The notes below the pieces were generated by a model. That model had not been told where the DNA came from. It searched no databases and saw only the letters and a list, made by a program, of their open reading frames with translations. From Paenibacillus sp. MSJ-34 (GTDB taxonomy: Bacteria > Bacillota > Bacilli > Paenibacillales > Paenibacillaceae), in NCBI RefSeq assembly GCF_018918005.1, contig NZ_JAHLPR010000061.1, positions 1 through 32,379 on the forward strand: a DNA stretch of 32,379 nt, read 5' to 3'. Below are positions 1-8,253 of this stretch, piece after piece. Position 1 is the stretch's first letter. Each line of letters opens with the position of its first letter. The translations under genes were made by a program, and so were the position numbers.

Positions 1-795
1 GAACAGGCTCACGCTATATGGAGGCATCCTTTTCCTTTTCTGTGATACGGACATTATATTCGTCAATCCCTGGACAGGCAATACCGTCAGCTTTCGGGCA
101 TTATGCTTCAGCGTAAACAATTTACGAAATTTATAAAATTGAAACTGATGGGCCAATTTTACTAAAGGCTTTTACGGACGATAATATTGATAGTGTAAAA
201 AATGATATATAAGTGCAAATTGCATATCCATCACTAATGGGGAGGTTAAACTCACAGTACTTTCTCCTACTGAAGACTGGAGATCTCTCAGCTAACCGCT
301 GGCGGATCTTCAGTCTTTTTTATGCGACTCTCTTTGCCGCTGATAGGGAAATTCAGGTTTTCCCTCGGATATACAGGCATCGATCCTCGACAAAACGAAT
401 GGAAAAATACATCTCACAAGGATTTCCGCTGGATTCGCGGGAAATTTTATAACCATCGAGGGTCTTTATCAATGAATAAAAATATAATTTTTGGTCATGA
501 GGTTTGCTCTCGACTACATAGAGATGAGACGAATTTTCAACCATGGTTTAGCGAGCAAATGATTGGAATCGATGGAGTTATAAAGTTTGGAAAGTTTGAA
601 TGCGCTAATAATTGACGAGGATGGAAACTATCAGACGGTGAGTGTGTAAAGTTGTGATAGCTAGAATGAGAAGTAGCCGGCAACATTTTTGTATCGAAGA
701 AAGCAAGTAACCGCAACGACTCTGAAAATAATACTTTACTCCACGGCAAGCTAAATATTTCCGCTAAATCTACAACAGACCCAATTGCAAAATCA
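1..795. other. Left-edge region without a recognisable gene
   Basis: No reading frame here has both a ribosome site and a recognisable product. The longest plus-strand frame (322-615, 97 codons) has no clear Shine-Dalgarno and resembles nothing I know. The region holds one good intrinsic terminator at 273-321 and ends at a second near 800. This suggests it once carried, or still carries, short transcripts, perhaps decayed genes. I call nothing coding. Confidence 0.5.
273..321 (+). terminator. Rho-independent terminator
   Basis: The arm at 273-285 (AAGACTGGAGATC) pairs with 305-317 (GATCTTCAGTCTT) over 13 base pairs with one G-T wobble. A run of T follows at 316-321. This is a strong plus-strand terminator, but the transcript it ends has no recognisable gene in the window. 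Confidence 0.75.
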
Positions 796-960
796 TCACA
801 GAAAAGCTCTCATAATTGAGGGCTTTTCTGTTATTTTGGGCAATTTGAAATTGTTTTTGATTTTGCTTCCACAGCCGCAAAGGATCGTATGCTTCAAAAT
901 TTTAATTGGCTGCTGGCACATGGGGCATACACTTTGATGAAGCGGATCGTTCAGCTTCAC
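796..960 (-). CDS. Possible small zinc-ribbon protein or remnant
   Basis: A minus-strand frame of 54 codons starting at GTG contains CPMC at residues 12-15 and CGC at 28-30, a four-cysteine arrangement typical of small zinc ribbons. The same frame stays open upstream to about 1035, overlapping the stop of the YbhB-like gene, but has no ATG, GTG or TTG there and no ribosome site. It could therefore be a decayed gene that lost its start, or a chance frame. Position directly downstream of the YbhB-like gene on the same strand would allow co-transcription. I do not recognise a family. Confidence 0.3.
   Translation of the reverse strand: MKLNDPLHQSVCPMCQQPIKILKHTILCGCGSKIKNNFKLPKITEKPSIMRAFL
800..837 (+). 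terminator. Probable intrinsic terminator
   Basis: AGAAAAGCTCTC (800-811) pairs with GAGGGCTTTTCT (818-829) with one wobble and a 6-base loop. It is followed by GTTATTTT on the plus strand. The minus-strand side lacks a clean T-run, so it works best for plus-strand transcripts. It overlaps the 3' end of the possible zinc-ribbon frame. Confidence 0.55.
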
Positions 961-1031
961 CGCTTTCTCCGTACTTGACGCAATTTCGCTTGTTTCATAC
1001 CATCGTCTCCCATGATCCCAAACGGCTTGGG

Positions 1032-1565
1032 TTACTTGATTTCCCCTGTTGCCACGAGAACGGCTCTCCCCAGTGTATGGCTTAGCATGGTGAATCCTAA
1101 GAGAGCCGGCGTGGAGTTAGGCTCGACGCCGATATTCTCGACATCCAGCGCATGAACGACAAAATAATACCGATGAGGACCGTGTCCCGCTGGAGGCGCC
1201 GCACCGATAAACCGTTCGAGTCGTAAATCGTTCGGCAGTTGCAAGGCGCCTTGCGGCAAGCCGCTGCCATGCTCGTCGCCCGCGCCGGTCGGCAGTTCGG
1301 TGACGCTGGCAGGGATGTTGATGACGGCCCAGTGCCAGAGACCCGATCCGGTCGGTGCATCCGGGTCATACGCGGTTACGGCGAAACTCTTCGTCCCTGC
1401 GGGCGCACCCGACCATTTCAAATGGGGCGAAAGATCTTTGCCTCCCTCCACTCCTGACATCCCCGAGTATTGCTGAGGCGGTAGAGGAAGGCCCTCGGCA
1501 ATGTCGTTACTCGTCACCTGAAAGACTTCGACTTCTTGCAATTTGGCAAATGGGTTGTTGCTCAC
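1032..1565 (-). CDS. YbhB/YbcL family Raf-kinase-inhibitor-like (PEBP) protein
   Basis: A 177-residue protein of the bacterial phosphatidylethanolamine-binding-protein fold, close to the usual 150-180. Both conserved ligand-pocket signatures are visible: YDPDAPTGSGLWHW (residues 66-79, the DPDxP motif) and GPHRYYF (129-135, the GxHR motif). There is no signal peptide, so it should be cytoplasmic. Function in bacteria is not settled; the family binds anionic groups and has been linked to kinase or small-molecule regulation. The start is GTG at 1565, chosen because a strong AAGGAGG (complement of 1575-1581) lies nine bases upstream. It is transcribed away from the GntR-type regulator at 1741, and the shared gap is AT-rich with several dyads, so that regulator may control it. 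Confidence 0.9.
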   Translation of the reverse strand: MSNNPFAKLQEVEVFQVTSNDIAEGLPLPPQQYSGMSGVEGGKDLSPHLKWSGAPAGTKSFAVTAYDPDAPTGSGLWHWAVINIPASVTELPTGAGDEHGSGLPQGALQLPNDLRLERFIGAAPPAGHGPHRYYFVVHALDVENIGVEPNSTPALLGFTMLSHTLGRAVLVATGEIK

Positions 1566-1592
1566 TGTAAATTACCTCCTTCTTAAAGTGTA

Positions 1593-1646
1593 AATCGATT
1601 ATACATATAAGAATCGATTTTGTAAATACAAATCGTTTAATTTACA
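1593..1646. promoter_or_regulatory. Dyad-rich operator region between divergent genes
   Basis: The gap contains two copies of the palindrome AATCGATT (1593-1600 and 1612-1619, 19 bases apart) and an inverted repeat TGTAAAT/ATTTACA (1621-1627 and 1640-1646). It lies between a PEBP-like gene and a GntR/FCD regulator, so it is a natural candidate for binding by that regulator. Which dyad is the true operator cannot be told from sequence. Confidence 0.45.
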
Positions 1647-1703
1647 GATTATCGAATTTTTTCTTTCCTTTTTATAAATTTAGGTGTAAACTATTTAAAC
1701 GTG

Positions 1704-1709
1704 TATAAT
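1704..1709 (+). promoter_or_regulatory. Minus-10 box of the GntR-type gene
   Basis: A perfect TATAAT predicts transcription from about 1716. The -35 region near 1681 is poor, fitting a regulated promoter. The predicted start site excludes the ATG codon at 1714 and supports ATG 1741 as the translation start. Confidence 0.5.
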
Positions 1710-1740
1710 ACCGATGTGCATGAAGGATGGTGCTGGCTTC

Positions 1741-2406
1741 ATGGCCAAAAGAAACGGTTCGTCCACTTTAAGCGAAAATGTCACGAAGAAACTGCAGTCC
1801 GATATTCTGGCCGGACAATATGAACCGGGCTCTCCGTTAATCGTTTCGGAACTAGCCAAAGGTTTCGATGTCTCGGTTGCCGTCGTTCGCGAAGCATTGA
1901 CACGGTTGGCGACCCAAGGCCTCGTCTTGCAAAACCCGAATCACGGATTTTCAGTGAAGACGGTGTCGGAAGAAGAACTGAATAACATCATACAGGCGCG
2001 GTCGATCAATGAATCCGAAGCATTACGCCTGTCCATCGCCTATGGCGATCTTACATGGGAATCCAATGTAATCGCCGTTCACCACAAATTATCGCAAACG
2101 GCCGAGTACAAGGAAGTGAATCAAAAGCTTGTCGTTAGCGAACAGTGGTCCGACATCCACCGTCAATTTCATTACCAACTTATCGCCGCATGTCCCAATC
2201 CGGTTCTCTTGGATATTTGCAGACGCCTTTGGGATTTGAGCGAATTTTATCGGCATTATTCGACCCCGCAGCAGCAAATTCGCGATGGCCGTGCCGAGCA
2301 TAAGGCATTATCAGATGCCGTTCTTGACCGCGACAGCGATCGTGCCGTCAAGCTCTTTAGAGCGCACATCCAACTCACCGCGGATATCCTGTTTGACAAC
2401 CGATAG
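1741..2406 (+). CDS. GntR family transcriptional regulator, FCD subfamily
   Basis: A 221-residue DNA-binding regulator. The N-terminal GntR winged helix spans about residues 12-72 (SPLIVSELAKGFDVS, then VVREALTRLATQGLV). The C-terminal helical FCD domain spans about 80-215 and keeps the metal/ligand histidines H144 (in DIHRQFH), H187 and H209. Family members respond to small organic acids or sugar acids; the effector here cannot be read. ATG 1741 is preferred over in-frame ATG codons at 1714 and 1720 because TATAAT at 1704-1709 would start the RNA near 1716 and an AAGGA lies at 1723-1727. It is divergent from the PEBP-like gene and followed by a terminator, so it is probably monocistronic. 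Confidence 0.88.
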   Translation: MAKRNGSSTLSENVTKKLQSDILAGQYEPGSPLIVSELAKGFDVSVAVVREALTRLATQGLVLQNPNHGFSVKTVSEEELNNIIQARSINESEALRLSIAYGDLTWESNVIAVHHKLSQTAEYKEVNQKLVVSEQWSDIHRQFHYQLIAACPNPVLLDICRRLWDLSEFYRHYSTPQQQIRDGRAEHKALSDAVLDRDSDRAVKLFRAHIQLTADILFDNR

Positions 2407-2468
2407 GTGGTTTATGCAACAAATCGCCACCTTTACCCAAATTCGTTGTACACAAGTAGAAATATAAA

Positions 2469-2502
2469 AAAGGAGCAGTTTGTCTATGGCAACTGCTCCT
2501 TT
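2469..2502. terminator. Terminator after the GntR-type gene
   Basis: AAAGGAGCAGTT (2469-2480) and AACTGCTCCTTT (2491-2502) form a perfect 12-base-pair stem with a 10-base loop, flanked by A-rich and T-rich sequence. It could act in both directions, but the only gene pointing at it is the GntR-type regulator. Confidence 0.8.
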
Positions 2503-2706
2503 ATTCAATTACGACGATTGAAGAAGCGACGGCAACGGCAAGACATGGCTTCGTCGTCATGATGAATATGATCATTTTAAGGATTCCGACTCCTGTTGCA
2601 ATTCAAGAAAGGACGACTTGTAAATTGTTGAACAACTTGGGGCAGGAGAGCTTCTTGGAATACCGGGTGCTTTAAGTTCGGAAAAATTAATCAGGCAACA
2701 TTTTAC
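2503..2706. other. Intergenic stretch, nothing recognised
   Basis: About 200 bases between the terminator and the operator of the Bce-like module. No frame with a ribosome site and no repeat shared with other parts of the window was found. Confidence 0.5.
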
Positions 2707-2752
2707 CTTACACCATTTGTAAGTGTTTCTAATCTTTTATAATGGTTATAAT
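2707..2752 (+). promoter_or_regulatory. Promoter and candidate operator of the Bce-like module
   Basis: CTTACA (2707-2712) and TGTAAG (2718-2723) form a perfect 6-base inverted repeat with a 5-base centre. Two TATAAT boxes follow at 2738-2743 and 2747-2752. BceR-type regulators are known to bind TNACA-N4-TGTAA dyads upstream of their transporter genes; this one matches both half-sites but has a centre one base longer. The position just upstream of the -10 boxes suits an activator. The resulting leader is about 60 bases. Confidence 0.6.
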
Positions 2753-2815
2753 GTGTATAGCTCAAATCGATCGATGATAATTCCGGAAAGTGACATTCAA
2801 AAAGGAGAGTTATAC

Positions 2816-3595
2816 ATGGTCAGCCAAGGAAAATTGCTGGAAGTTCAAGACTTGCAAAAAAACTACGGAAAGAAAAACAATATCACAAAAGCTTTAAACG
2901 GCGTTAGTTTTGATATTCTCCCAGGAGAATTTTTAGGAATCATGGGACCGAGCGGATCCGGTAAAACGACATTATTAAACTGCATTGCAACAATAATAAA
3001 ACCGACGTCCGGGCGCGTACTTTTAAACGGCAATAACATCAGTGCTTTTGACAGCAAGAATTTAGCGGAGTATCGCGGCAGTCGAATTGGCTATTTGTTT
3101 CAAGACTTTGAGTTGCTGGATAATCTGACCGGACAAGAAAATATACTGTTGCCATTATCTATTCACGGGGTGAATTTTGCAAAAGCACGGGCTAAATTAG
3201 ATGAGCTGGCAGGTTTATTGGAAATTACAAATATTCTTCACAAATTCCCATCTCAGATGTCCGGGGGACAAAAGCAAAGGGTAGCTGCCGCACGCAGTTT
3301 GATTTCCGATCCGGACATCGTTCTTGCGGATGAACCGACAGGAGCATTGGACACACGTTCTGCCAGAACGTTAATGAATAAGTTGGAAGCGATTAACAGA
3401 AGTAGTGGAAGAACGATTTTAATGGTCAGCCACGATCCAAATGCAGCAAGCTTTTGCTCAAGAATCCTATTTATTCAAGATGGTGTCATCTTTCATGAAC
3501 TGCGCCGCACGCATGATGAATCGCAAGAGAAATTTTATGAAAGAATTTTGCAGGTGCTGGCTCAGCTTGGGGGAGGAAGCGCAAATGTTCTCTAG
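2816..3595 (+). CDS. ATPase of a BceAB-type antimicrobial-peptide ABC transporter
   Basis: A 259-residue ATP-binding subunit of the MacB/LolD/BceA class. Walker A GPSGSGKT is at residues 44-51, the Q-loop glutamine at 96, signature MSGGQKQ at 148-154, Walker B DIVLADEPTGALD from 167, and the switch histidine at 206. The start is ATG 2816 behind AAAGGAGA; the frame stays open upstream, but that part lies in the promoter. It overlaps the permease gene by 11 bases, and regulator and kinase genes follow. Bce-type transporters remove cell-wall-active peptides such as bacitracin from their lipid targets and also signal to the kinase. Which peptide is recognised here cannot be told. Confidence 0.93.
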   Translation: MVSQGKLLEVQDLQKNYGKKNNITKALNGVSFDILPGEFLGIMGPSGSGKTTLLNCIATIIKPTSGRVLLNGNNISAFDSKNLAEYRGSRIGYLFQDFELLDNLTGQENILLPLSIHGVNFAKARAKLDELAGLLEITNILHKFPSQMSGGQKQRVAAARSLISDPDIVLADEPTGALDTRSARTLMNKLEAINRSSGRTILMVSHDPNAASFCSRILFIQDGVIFHELRRTHDESQEKFYERILQVLAQLGGGSANVL

Positions 3596-5750
3596 GCTCA
3601 TTTATCGTAATGCGAAACGAAGTCGTAAGGAGAATTTCATCTACTTTGCAACACTTATAACCGCAGTAGCCTCGTTTTATATCATTCTTTCACTGGGCAA
3701 ACAAGATGTTATTCTCTTCCTTAAGGAATTTGAAAGTGATGCGATCGATAAACTTTTAGCTCAGATGCCGATTGTATATTTGTTTGCCTTATTTTTATTA
3801 TTTTTCTTGGTGTTGTTTGCCAACCGGTACCAATTAATTCGGAGAAGCAAAGAGTTTGGGCTTTATCTTATGTTAGGAACGCGCAAAGAACGCCTAATTC
3901 GGGGGCTCTTGGCAGAGGGGTTCGTCACTTCTGTTTTGGCACTCATTGGAGGCCTTTTAATAGGCGTATTTTTAGCGGAAATCATCAGCTTGACGGTTTC
4001 CAGATTCGTCGGACAGGGAATTATCGGTCATCAAATAAGCTTGTCGGTAAGTGCGATTTTCTTTACCATTATCGGTTTTTTATTCATACAGTTTATAGCA
4101 TTAATCATTCTTGGCGGAAGATTATTTCATCAAGAGGTCCATCAATTACTTTATGGGCAAATGGATAAGAAACAAGATATGGGGCATGTTAAAGGCAATA
4201 TACTCCATATATTAGCAGGTTCTATCTTACTGGGCGTGGCATATTGGATCGTTTTATACCGTTTTATGGATTTTGCAGGGCCTCTTCTGTTTGCGGCATT
4301 GGCGCTAGGAAGTTTAGGAACGATTCTTTTTATGAGGGGATTTGGAAAACTGCTAGGCTTATTGGCAAGCTTGTCCGAGCGTAAATCTACGAAAGGGCTG
4401 CGAACATTTACATTAAGACAGTTTCAAGAGAACGTAGCTAATAAATCTGCTTCCGTTGCTGTTACATCGATCCTCATCACGTTGTCTATCATTTTGATAA
4501 CAAATGGCGCTTCAACTATGATAGGTTTAGAAAGTGTTTTTACTAGGAGTTCCTCGCTATATGATTTTACTGTTAATGGGGATAATCAAAGGGTTGAGCA
4601 ATTTCTTACCTCAGAAAAAATGGTGCCGTATGTAGAGGACTTAAACCTATTGGAAATTGGGAAAATGAAATATCGGGATGAACGCGGGGAAGACGACTCC
4701 CCTTTGTCGTTGGTAGACTGGTCTAAATTAAGAGAGCAAATTATTATGGCTCTGCCAAGCAACTATAAAGAGCAAATTTTATCCGGAGAAATGCAGGGTT
4801 ACAGTATCAGTTCGGATAACCCTGAAGCACTCAATCTGTTTGGGGTTCTGGAGATTGATGCAAAATCGCCTTACCTCATTCCCGAATCATCGTATAATGG
4901 ACTTTTGAAAGCGATAGGAGAAAAACCGCTGAACTTACATTCAGATGAAATTGCTTTATACTTTAATCCCGATTTTATGCCAATGGATGATCCGGAAAGC
5001 CTGCCCGTACTCGATCGTATTCTTGAAAGGGCTGCGGAAGAAGGGCAAAGTTTGATGAGCATTCACGATCAGGCCATCTATATACGCCCGTCAACCCCAA
5101 TGAGAGGATTGGTAGCAGACCGTTCCGTACAAATTCATTCTGCATTCATCGTTCCTGAACCTATGTTTGAACAATTATTAAATAAGGAAACCTATATGAC
5201 GTATTGGAATTTTCGCATCCCGCAAAAGCTGCAAGACGAACAAGGTTTAATGAAACCAATGATGGAGGCTCGAGATTTATTAACATCTTCAGGCTTCGTG
5301 TTTGAAAGTTATTTACAAAACTTTGGACGCAAACTTTTCTACGTTGTTGCCGGAAGTTATACGACACTATATATGGGATTCTTATTCCTGGTTATTGCCT
5401 GTACGGTATTGGCTTTACAATTTTTGACGCAGATGAAGCAGACAGGCGGGCGCTATGCAACGCTTTCCATGTTGGGGGCAAAACGCAATCAAATGAAAAG
5501 GTCTATGCATAGACAGGTGTTGTGGACCTTTCTGTTGCCTGTCTCTCTTGCATGCGTGAGCGGAGCTGTTGGGATAAGAGCTATGATTTCATTTGTTATG
5601 ATTCGCATCGAAGACAACGCGTTGCTTTATCCGATTGCCTTTGCCTTTGCATGTATTGTGATCGCAACGATGGCGATTTATGGCGTAGCAGTTGCCCGTA
5701 CAGCAGATCATGAGATCGATAAATTGCGTTGGAAGCCAAATATAGATTAA
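3585..5750 (+). CDS. BceB-type large permease of an antimicrobial-peptide transporter
   Basis: A 721-residue membrane protein with FtsX-type domains, somewhat longer than typical BceB (about 650). Hydrophobic segments appear near residues 19-36, 60-80, 110-135, 155-180, 205-225 and 230-250, with another near 300-320. An extracytoplasmic domain of about 260 residues (roughly 325-583) follows, then three C-terminal helices. That large outer domain, lying between the seventh and eighth helices, is the hallmark of BceB and determines peptide response. ATG 3585 is chosen because GGGGGAGG lies eight bases upstream and the protein then starts MFSRLIYRNAKRSRKEN, a typical BceB N-terminus; it overlaps the ATPase gene. 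It should form a complex with the ATPase and the downstream kinase. Confidence 0.92.
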   Translation: MFSRLIYRNAKRSRKENFIYFATLITAVASFYIILSLGKQDVILFLKEFESDAIDKLLAQMPIVYLFALFLLFFLVLFANRYQLIRRSKEFGLYLMLGTRKERLIRGLLAEGFVTSVLALIGGLLIGVFLAEIISLTVSRFVGQGIIGHQISLSVSAIFFTIIGFLFIQFIALIILGGRLFHQEVHQLLYGQMDKKQDMGHVKGNILHILAGSILLGVAYWIVLYRFMDFAGPLLFAALALGSLGTILFMRGFGKLLGLLASLSERKSTKGLRTFTLRQFQENVANKSASVAVTSILITLSIILITNGASTMIGLESVFTRSSSLYDFTVNGDNQRVEQFLTSEKMVPYVEDLNLLEIGKMKYRDERGEDDSPLSLVDWSKLREQIIMALPSNYKEQILSGEMQGYSISSDNPEALNLFGVLEIDAKSPYLIPESSYNGLLKAIGEKPLNLHSDEIALYFNPDFMPMDDPESLPVLDRILERAAEEGQSLMSIHDQAIYIRPSTPMRGLVADRSVQIHSAFIVPEPMFEQLLNKETYMTYWNFRIPQKLQDEQGLMKPMMEARDLLTSSGFVFESYLQNFGRKLFYVVAGSYTTLYMGFLFLVIACTVLALQFLTQMKQTGGRYATLSMLGAKRNQMKRSMHRQVLWTFLLPVSLACVSGAVGIRAMISFVMIRIEDNALLYPIAFAFACIVIATMAIYGVAVARTADHEIDKLRWKPNID

Positions 5751-5786
5751 GGAACCGTTTAATATCCAATTGAAGGAGGTGCCGAA

Positions 5787-6464
5787 GTGGCGAGGATTCT
5801 CATTGTTGAAGACGATGCATGGATGAGAGAAGAGTTAACGGATATATTGCAAAAAGCCGGTTACGAAGCAGCAGCCATTACAGATTTTCATGATATAGCT
5901 CTTCAAATCGCCGCTTTGGCGCCGGACTTGGTCTTGTTAGACATCAATTTGCCGGAACAATCAGGATTCGAAATATGTAAAAGTCTAAAATCAAAAGGGA
6001 TTGGTCCCATATTGATTCTTACCTCTAGAGATAAGTTGCAAGATGAATTACACGGTCTTCATTTAGGTGCGGATGATTATCTGACAAAACCATGCAATCG
6101 AGATCGATTGTTAGCGCGCATTCAGAACCTGCTAAGAAGATTTGAAGGACAACCGGGCTTGATCGATGGCGGCAATTTTTCGCTGGACCCCAATACCTTT
6201 ACGTTGTATAAGGGATCTCAATCGTTATTATTATCGGCTAACGAAGGGAAAATTTTATTGGCTTTAGTCCAGCATCGGCCCGAGATGGTATCCAAGTCAA
6301 CACTGAGTGAACTTTTATGGGGAACAGACCAATATATAGACGAAAATGCACTTCAAGTCAATCTCACTCGCTTACGAAAAACATTGCGGCAACTCAACTT
6401 GGAAGATCAAATTGAAACGATAAGGGGTCAAGGTTATCGACTTAGGGGGCAGGTGAAACCATGA
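5787..6464 (+). CDS. OmpR family response regulator, BceR-like
   Basis: A 225-residue regulator. The receiver domain has acidic E8, D9 and D10, phospho-acceptor D52 (LVLLDINLPEQSG), T79 and K101. The winged-helix output domain spans about residues 130-222, ending RGQGYRLRG. The start is GTG 5787, placed by AAGGAGGT at 5773-5780; there is no competing upstream start. The gene overlaps its kinase by four bases (ATGA). By analogy with BceR it should activate the transporter genes through the dyad at 2707-2723. No other target is evident in the window. Confidence 0.92.
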   Translation: MARILIVEDDAWMREELTDILQKAGYEAAAITDFHDIALQIAALAPDLVLLDINLPEQSGFEICKSLKSKGIGPILILTSRDKLQDELHGLHLGADDYLTKPCNRDRLLARIQNLLRRFEGQPGLIDGGNFSLDPNTFTLYKGSQSLLLSANEGKILLALVQHRPEMVSKSTLSELLWGTDQYIDENALQVNLTRLRKTLRQLNLEDQIETIRGQGYRLRGQVKP

Positions 6465-7510
6465 AATGGATCAAGCAAATCTATGATTGTTTTCATGCTT
6501 ATAAACAATGGTTTCTTATCGTCATTGTTACCAATCTCCTATTCATTTTTTTAGCTTGGCTAGCTTACCCCGAATCGTTTCAGGCTTTAGTAGGCCTCAT
6601 GATTATTTTTACTCTAGCGATGATATCGTTGCCTGTATTCATGATCATTAGACGGCAAAAAAGAATAGAAGCTGCCTTTCAAGATTTTTTGGCAGAGCCG
6701 AATGAGACGAACGAAGAAATATTATGCCGGGTATCTCCTAAGACGCATTGGTCGTTTATCCGCAGCATGGGGACCGTCCTAAGATCATATCAGTCGGAAC
6801 TTAATGAGCAGGTTGCCCAGTTGACCGATTATGAAAACTATATCGAAGGATGGGTTCACGAAATGAAAAAGCCCCTGTCATTGATGACATTGGTATTAGA
6901 TAACCGCAGTGACGAAATGTCTCCCCTTGTTAGGCACCGCATGCTCCATGTTCGCGATCAAATGCTTGGGGACATAGAGCGAATTTTGTATTTTGCGAGG
7001 CTTGGGGCCGCTCATAAAGATTATATTTTTGAGCCTATAAGCATACTGGCATTTTGCAAACAGACCATTGAGAACCATAAGACATTATTAGATGAATCCG
7101 GGTTTCAAATTCAGTTCTTAGGTGAAGAAATGGAAATTTTATCCGACCGCAAGGGATTCGCTTTTATATTATCGCAAATCATCGCTAATAGTACGCAATA
7201 CGTTGCGCAGAATCAAGATCGTCCCATTCTGACATTTGAAACGGTTCATGATGAAGTGAGCGATCAAACCATTCTAAATATTAGCGATAATGGGCCTGGC
7301 GTATCCGAAGAGGATTTACCATTCCTTTTTGATAAGGCCTTTACGGGAAGCAGAGGTGCTTATACAAGACAAGCAACAGGTATGGGACTCTTCTTAGTGA
7401 GCAAGATGGCTTATGATTTGGCAATTCAGTTGGATGCAGAATCAGAGCTTGGTTCGGGGTTGACCATATCGCTGCGATTTCCAAATGTGAACAAAAAGCT
7501 GTTATACTAA
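6461..7510 (+). CDS. Intramembrane-sensing histidine kinase, BceS-like
   Basis: A 349-residue kinase with two membrane helices (about residues 18-37 and 43-63) joined by only a handful of residues. There is therefore no extracellular sensor domain, the defining feature of BceS-type kinases that take their signal from the transporter. The H-box is HEMKKPLS with H133; the N-box N243 lies in ANSTQYV; the G1 box DNGPG is at 276-280 and G2 GMGLFL follows. HEMKKP rather than HE(I/L)RTP is usual in this subgroup. The start overlaps the regulator stop. Partners are the upstream regulator and ABC transporter. Confidence 0.92.
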   Translation: MKWIKQIYDCFHAYKQWFLIVIVTNLLFIFLAWLAYPESFQALVGLMIIFTLAMISLPVFMIIRRQKRIEAAFQDFLAEPNETNEEILCRVSPKTHWSFIRSMGTVLRSYQSELNEQVAQLTDYENYIEGWVHEMKKPLSLMTLVLDNRSDEMSPLVRHRMLHVRDQMLGDIERILYFARLGAAHKDYIFEPISILAFCKQTIENHKTLLDESGFQIQFLGEEMEILSDRKGFAFILSQIIANSTQYVAQNQDRPILTFETVHDEVSDQTILNISDNGPGVSEEDLPFLFDKAFTGSRGAYTRQATGMGLFLVSKMAYDLAIQLDAESELGSGLTISLRFPNVNKKLLY

Positions 7511-7545
7511 GATACTAAACGAAACTTGCAGATGGAGTGAGTGAA

Positions 7546-8253
7546 GTGGGAAGCGGTACTGTCTTGCTGGTTGATGACGAACAGGGCTTGCTGGATCTAT
7601 TGGCGTTTACCTTAAGGAAGTTCGGGATTGCCAATCTGTTAACGGCCACGACGGCCCAAGAAGCGTTAGAAATAATCGCCCGGCATGATGTGTCCTTGAT
7701 TGTGCTGGATGTCATGCTCCCGGACGGCGACGGATTTGAGGTTTGCCAGCAAATCCGCAAGATTACCGAAGCGCCTGTGCTGTTTTTGACCGCCAAAAAT
7801 CAGGATATCCATAAAATTAAAGGATTTGAACTGGGGGCGGACGACTATATTACCAAGCCGTTTAACCCGACCGAAGTCGCTGCGAGAGTTCAAGTTCATT
7901 TACGCAGAATGGCCAAGCTGCAAACGATGTCCAAAGCCGTCTACGACTTTGGGCATTTTGCACTGAACAAGCAAAGCGGGCAATTGTTCGTCCAGGGGCG
8001 GGAGGTCCCCTGCGCGCCGATGGAGTTTTTATTGCTGGCCTTCTTATGCGAGCACCCCAATTTTATTTTTACGGTAAGCGAATTATATGAAAAAGTATGG
8101 AGGCCATATCAGGAAGGCGATGAAAAAACAGTGGTCATTCATATCTCCCGAATTCGGAAGAAAATCGAGCCCGATCCGAGGCAACCGCAGTTTCTCGTGA
8201 ATATGAAGGGACTGGGTTATAAATTAGTGAAAAAAGCGAGGTATGTTCCATGA
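7546..8253 (+). CDS. OmpR family response regulator of the second peptide module
   Basis: A 235-residue regulator with phospho-acceptor D55 (LIVLDVMLPDGDG), T82 and K104, and a C-terminal winged helix ending NMKGLGYKLVKK. I place the start at GTG 7546 because GGAG at 7534-7537 gives an 8-base spacing; GTG 7537 is in frame but overlaps that site. It begins only 35 bases after the first kinase gene with no terminator between, so both modules may share transcripts. It overlaps its kinase by four bases. Together with the LanFEG-like exporter this resembles LanRK/BcrRS-type circuits controlling peptide immunity. Confidence 0.9.
   Translation: MGSGTVLLVDDEQGLLDLLAFTLRKFGIANLLTATTAQEALEIIARHDVSLIVLDVMLPDGDGFEVCQQIRKITEAPVLFLTAKNQDIHKIKGFELGADDYITKPFNPTEVAARVQVHLRRMAKLQTMSKAVYDFGHFALNKQSGQLFVQGREVPCAPMEFLLLAFLCEHPNFIFTVSELYEKVWRPYQEGDEKTVVIHISRIRKKIEPDPRQPQFLVNMKGLGYKLVKKARYVP

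Noticed and set aside
322-615. 97-codon plus-strand frame as a gene
   Set aside because: No ribosome site, starts inside terminator T-run surroundings and shows no recognisable family.
2723-2815. Upstream extension of the BceA-like protein
   Set aside because: The extension lies over the operator and -10 boxes; AAAGGAGA just before ATG 2816 marks the real start.
3441-3584. Upstream extension of the BceB-like protein
   Set aside because: It overlaps 144 bases of the ATPase gene in another frame and adds no membrane segment or known motif; ATG 3585 has a proper ribosome site.
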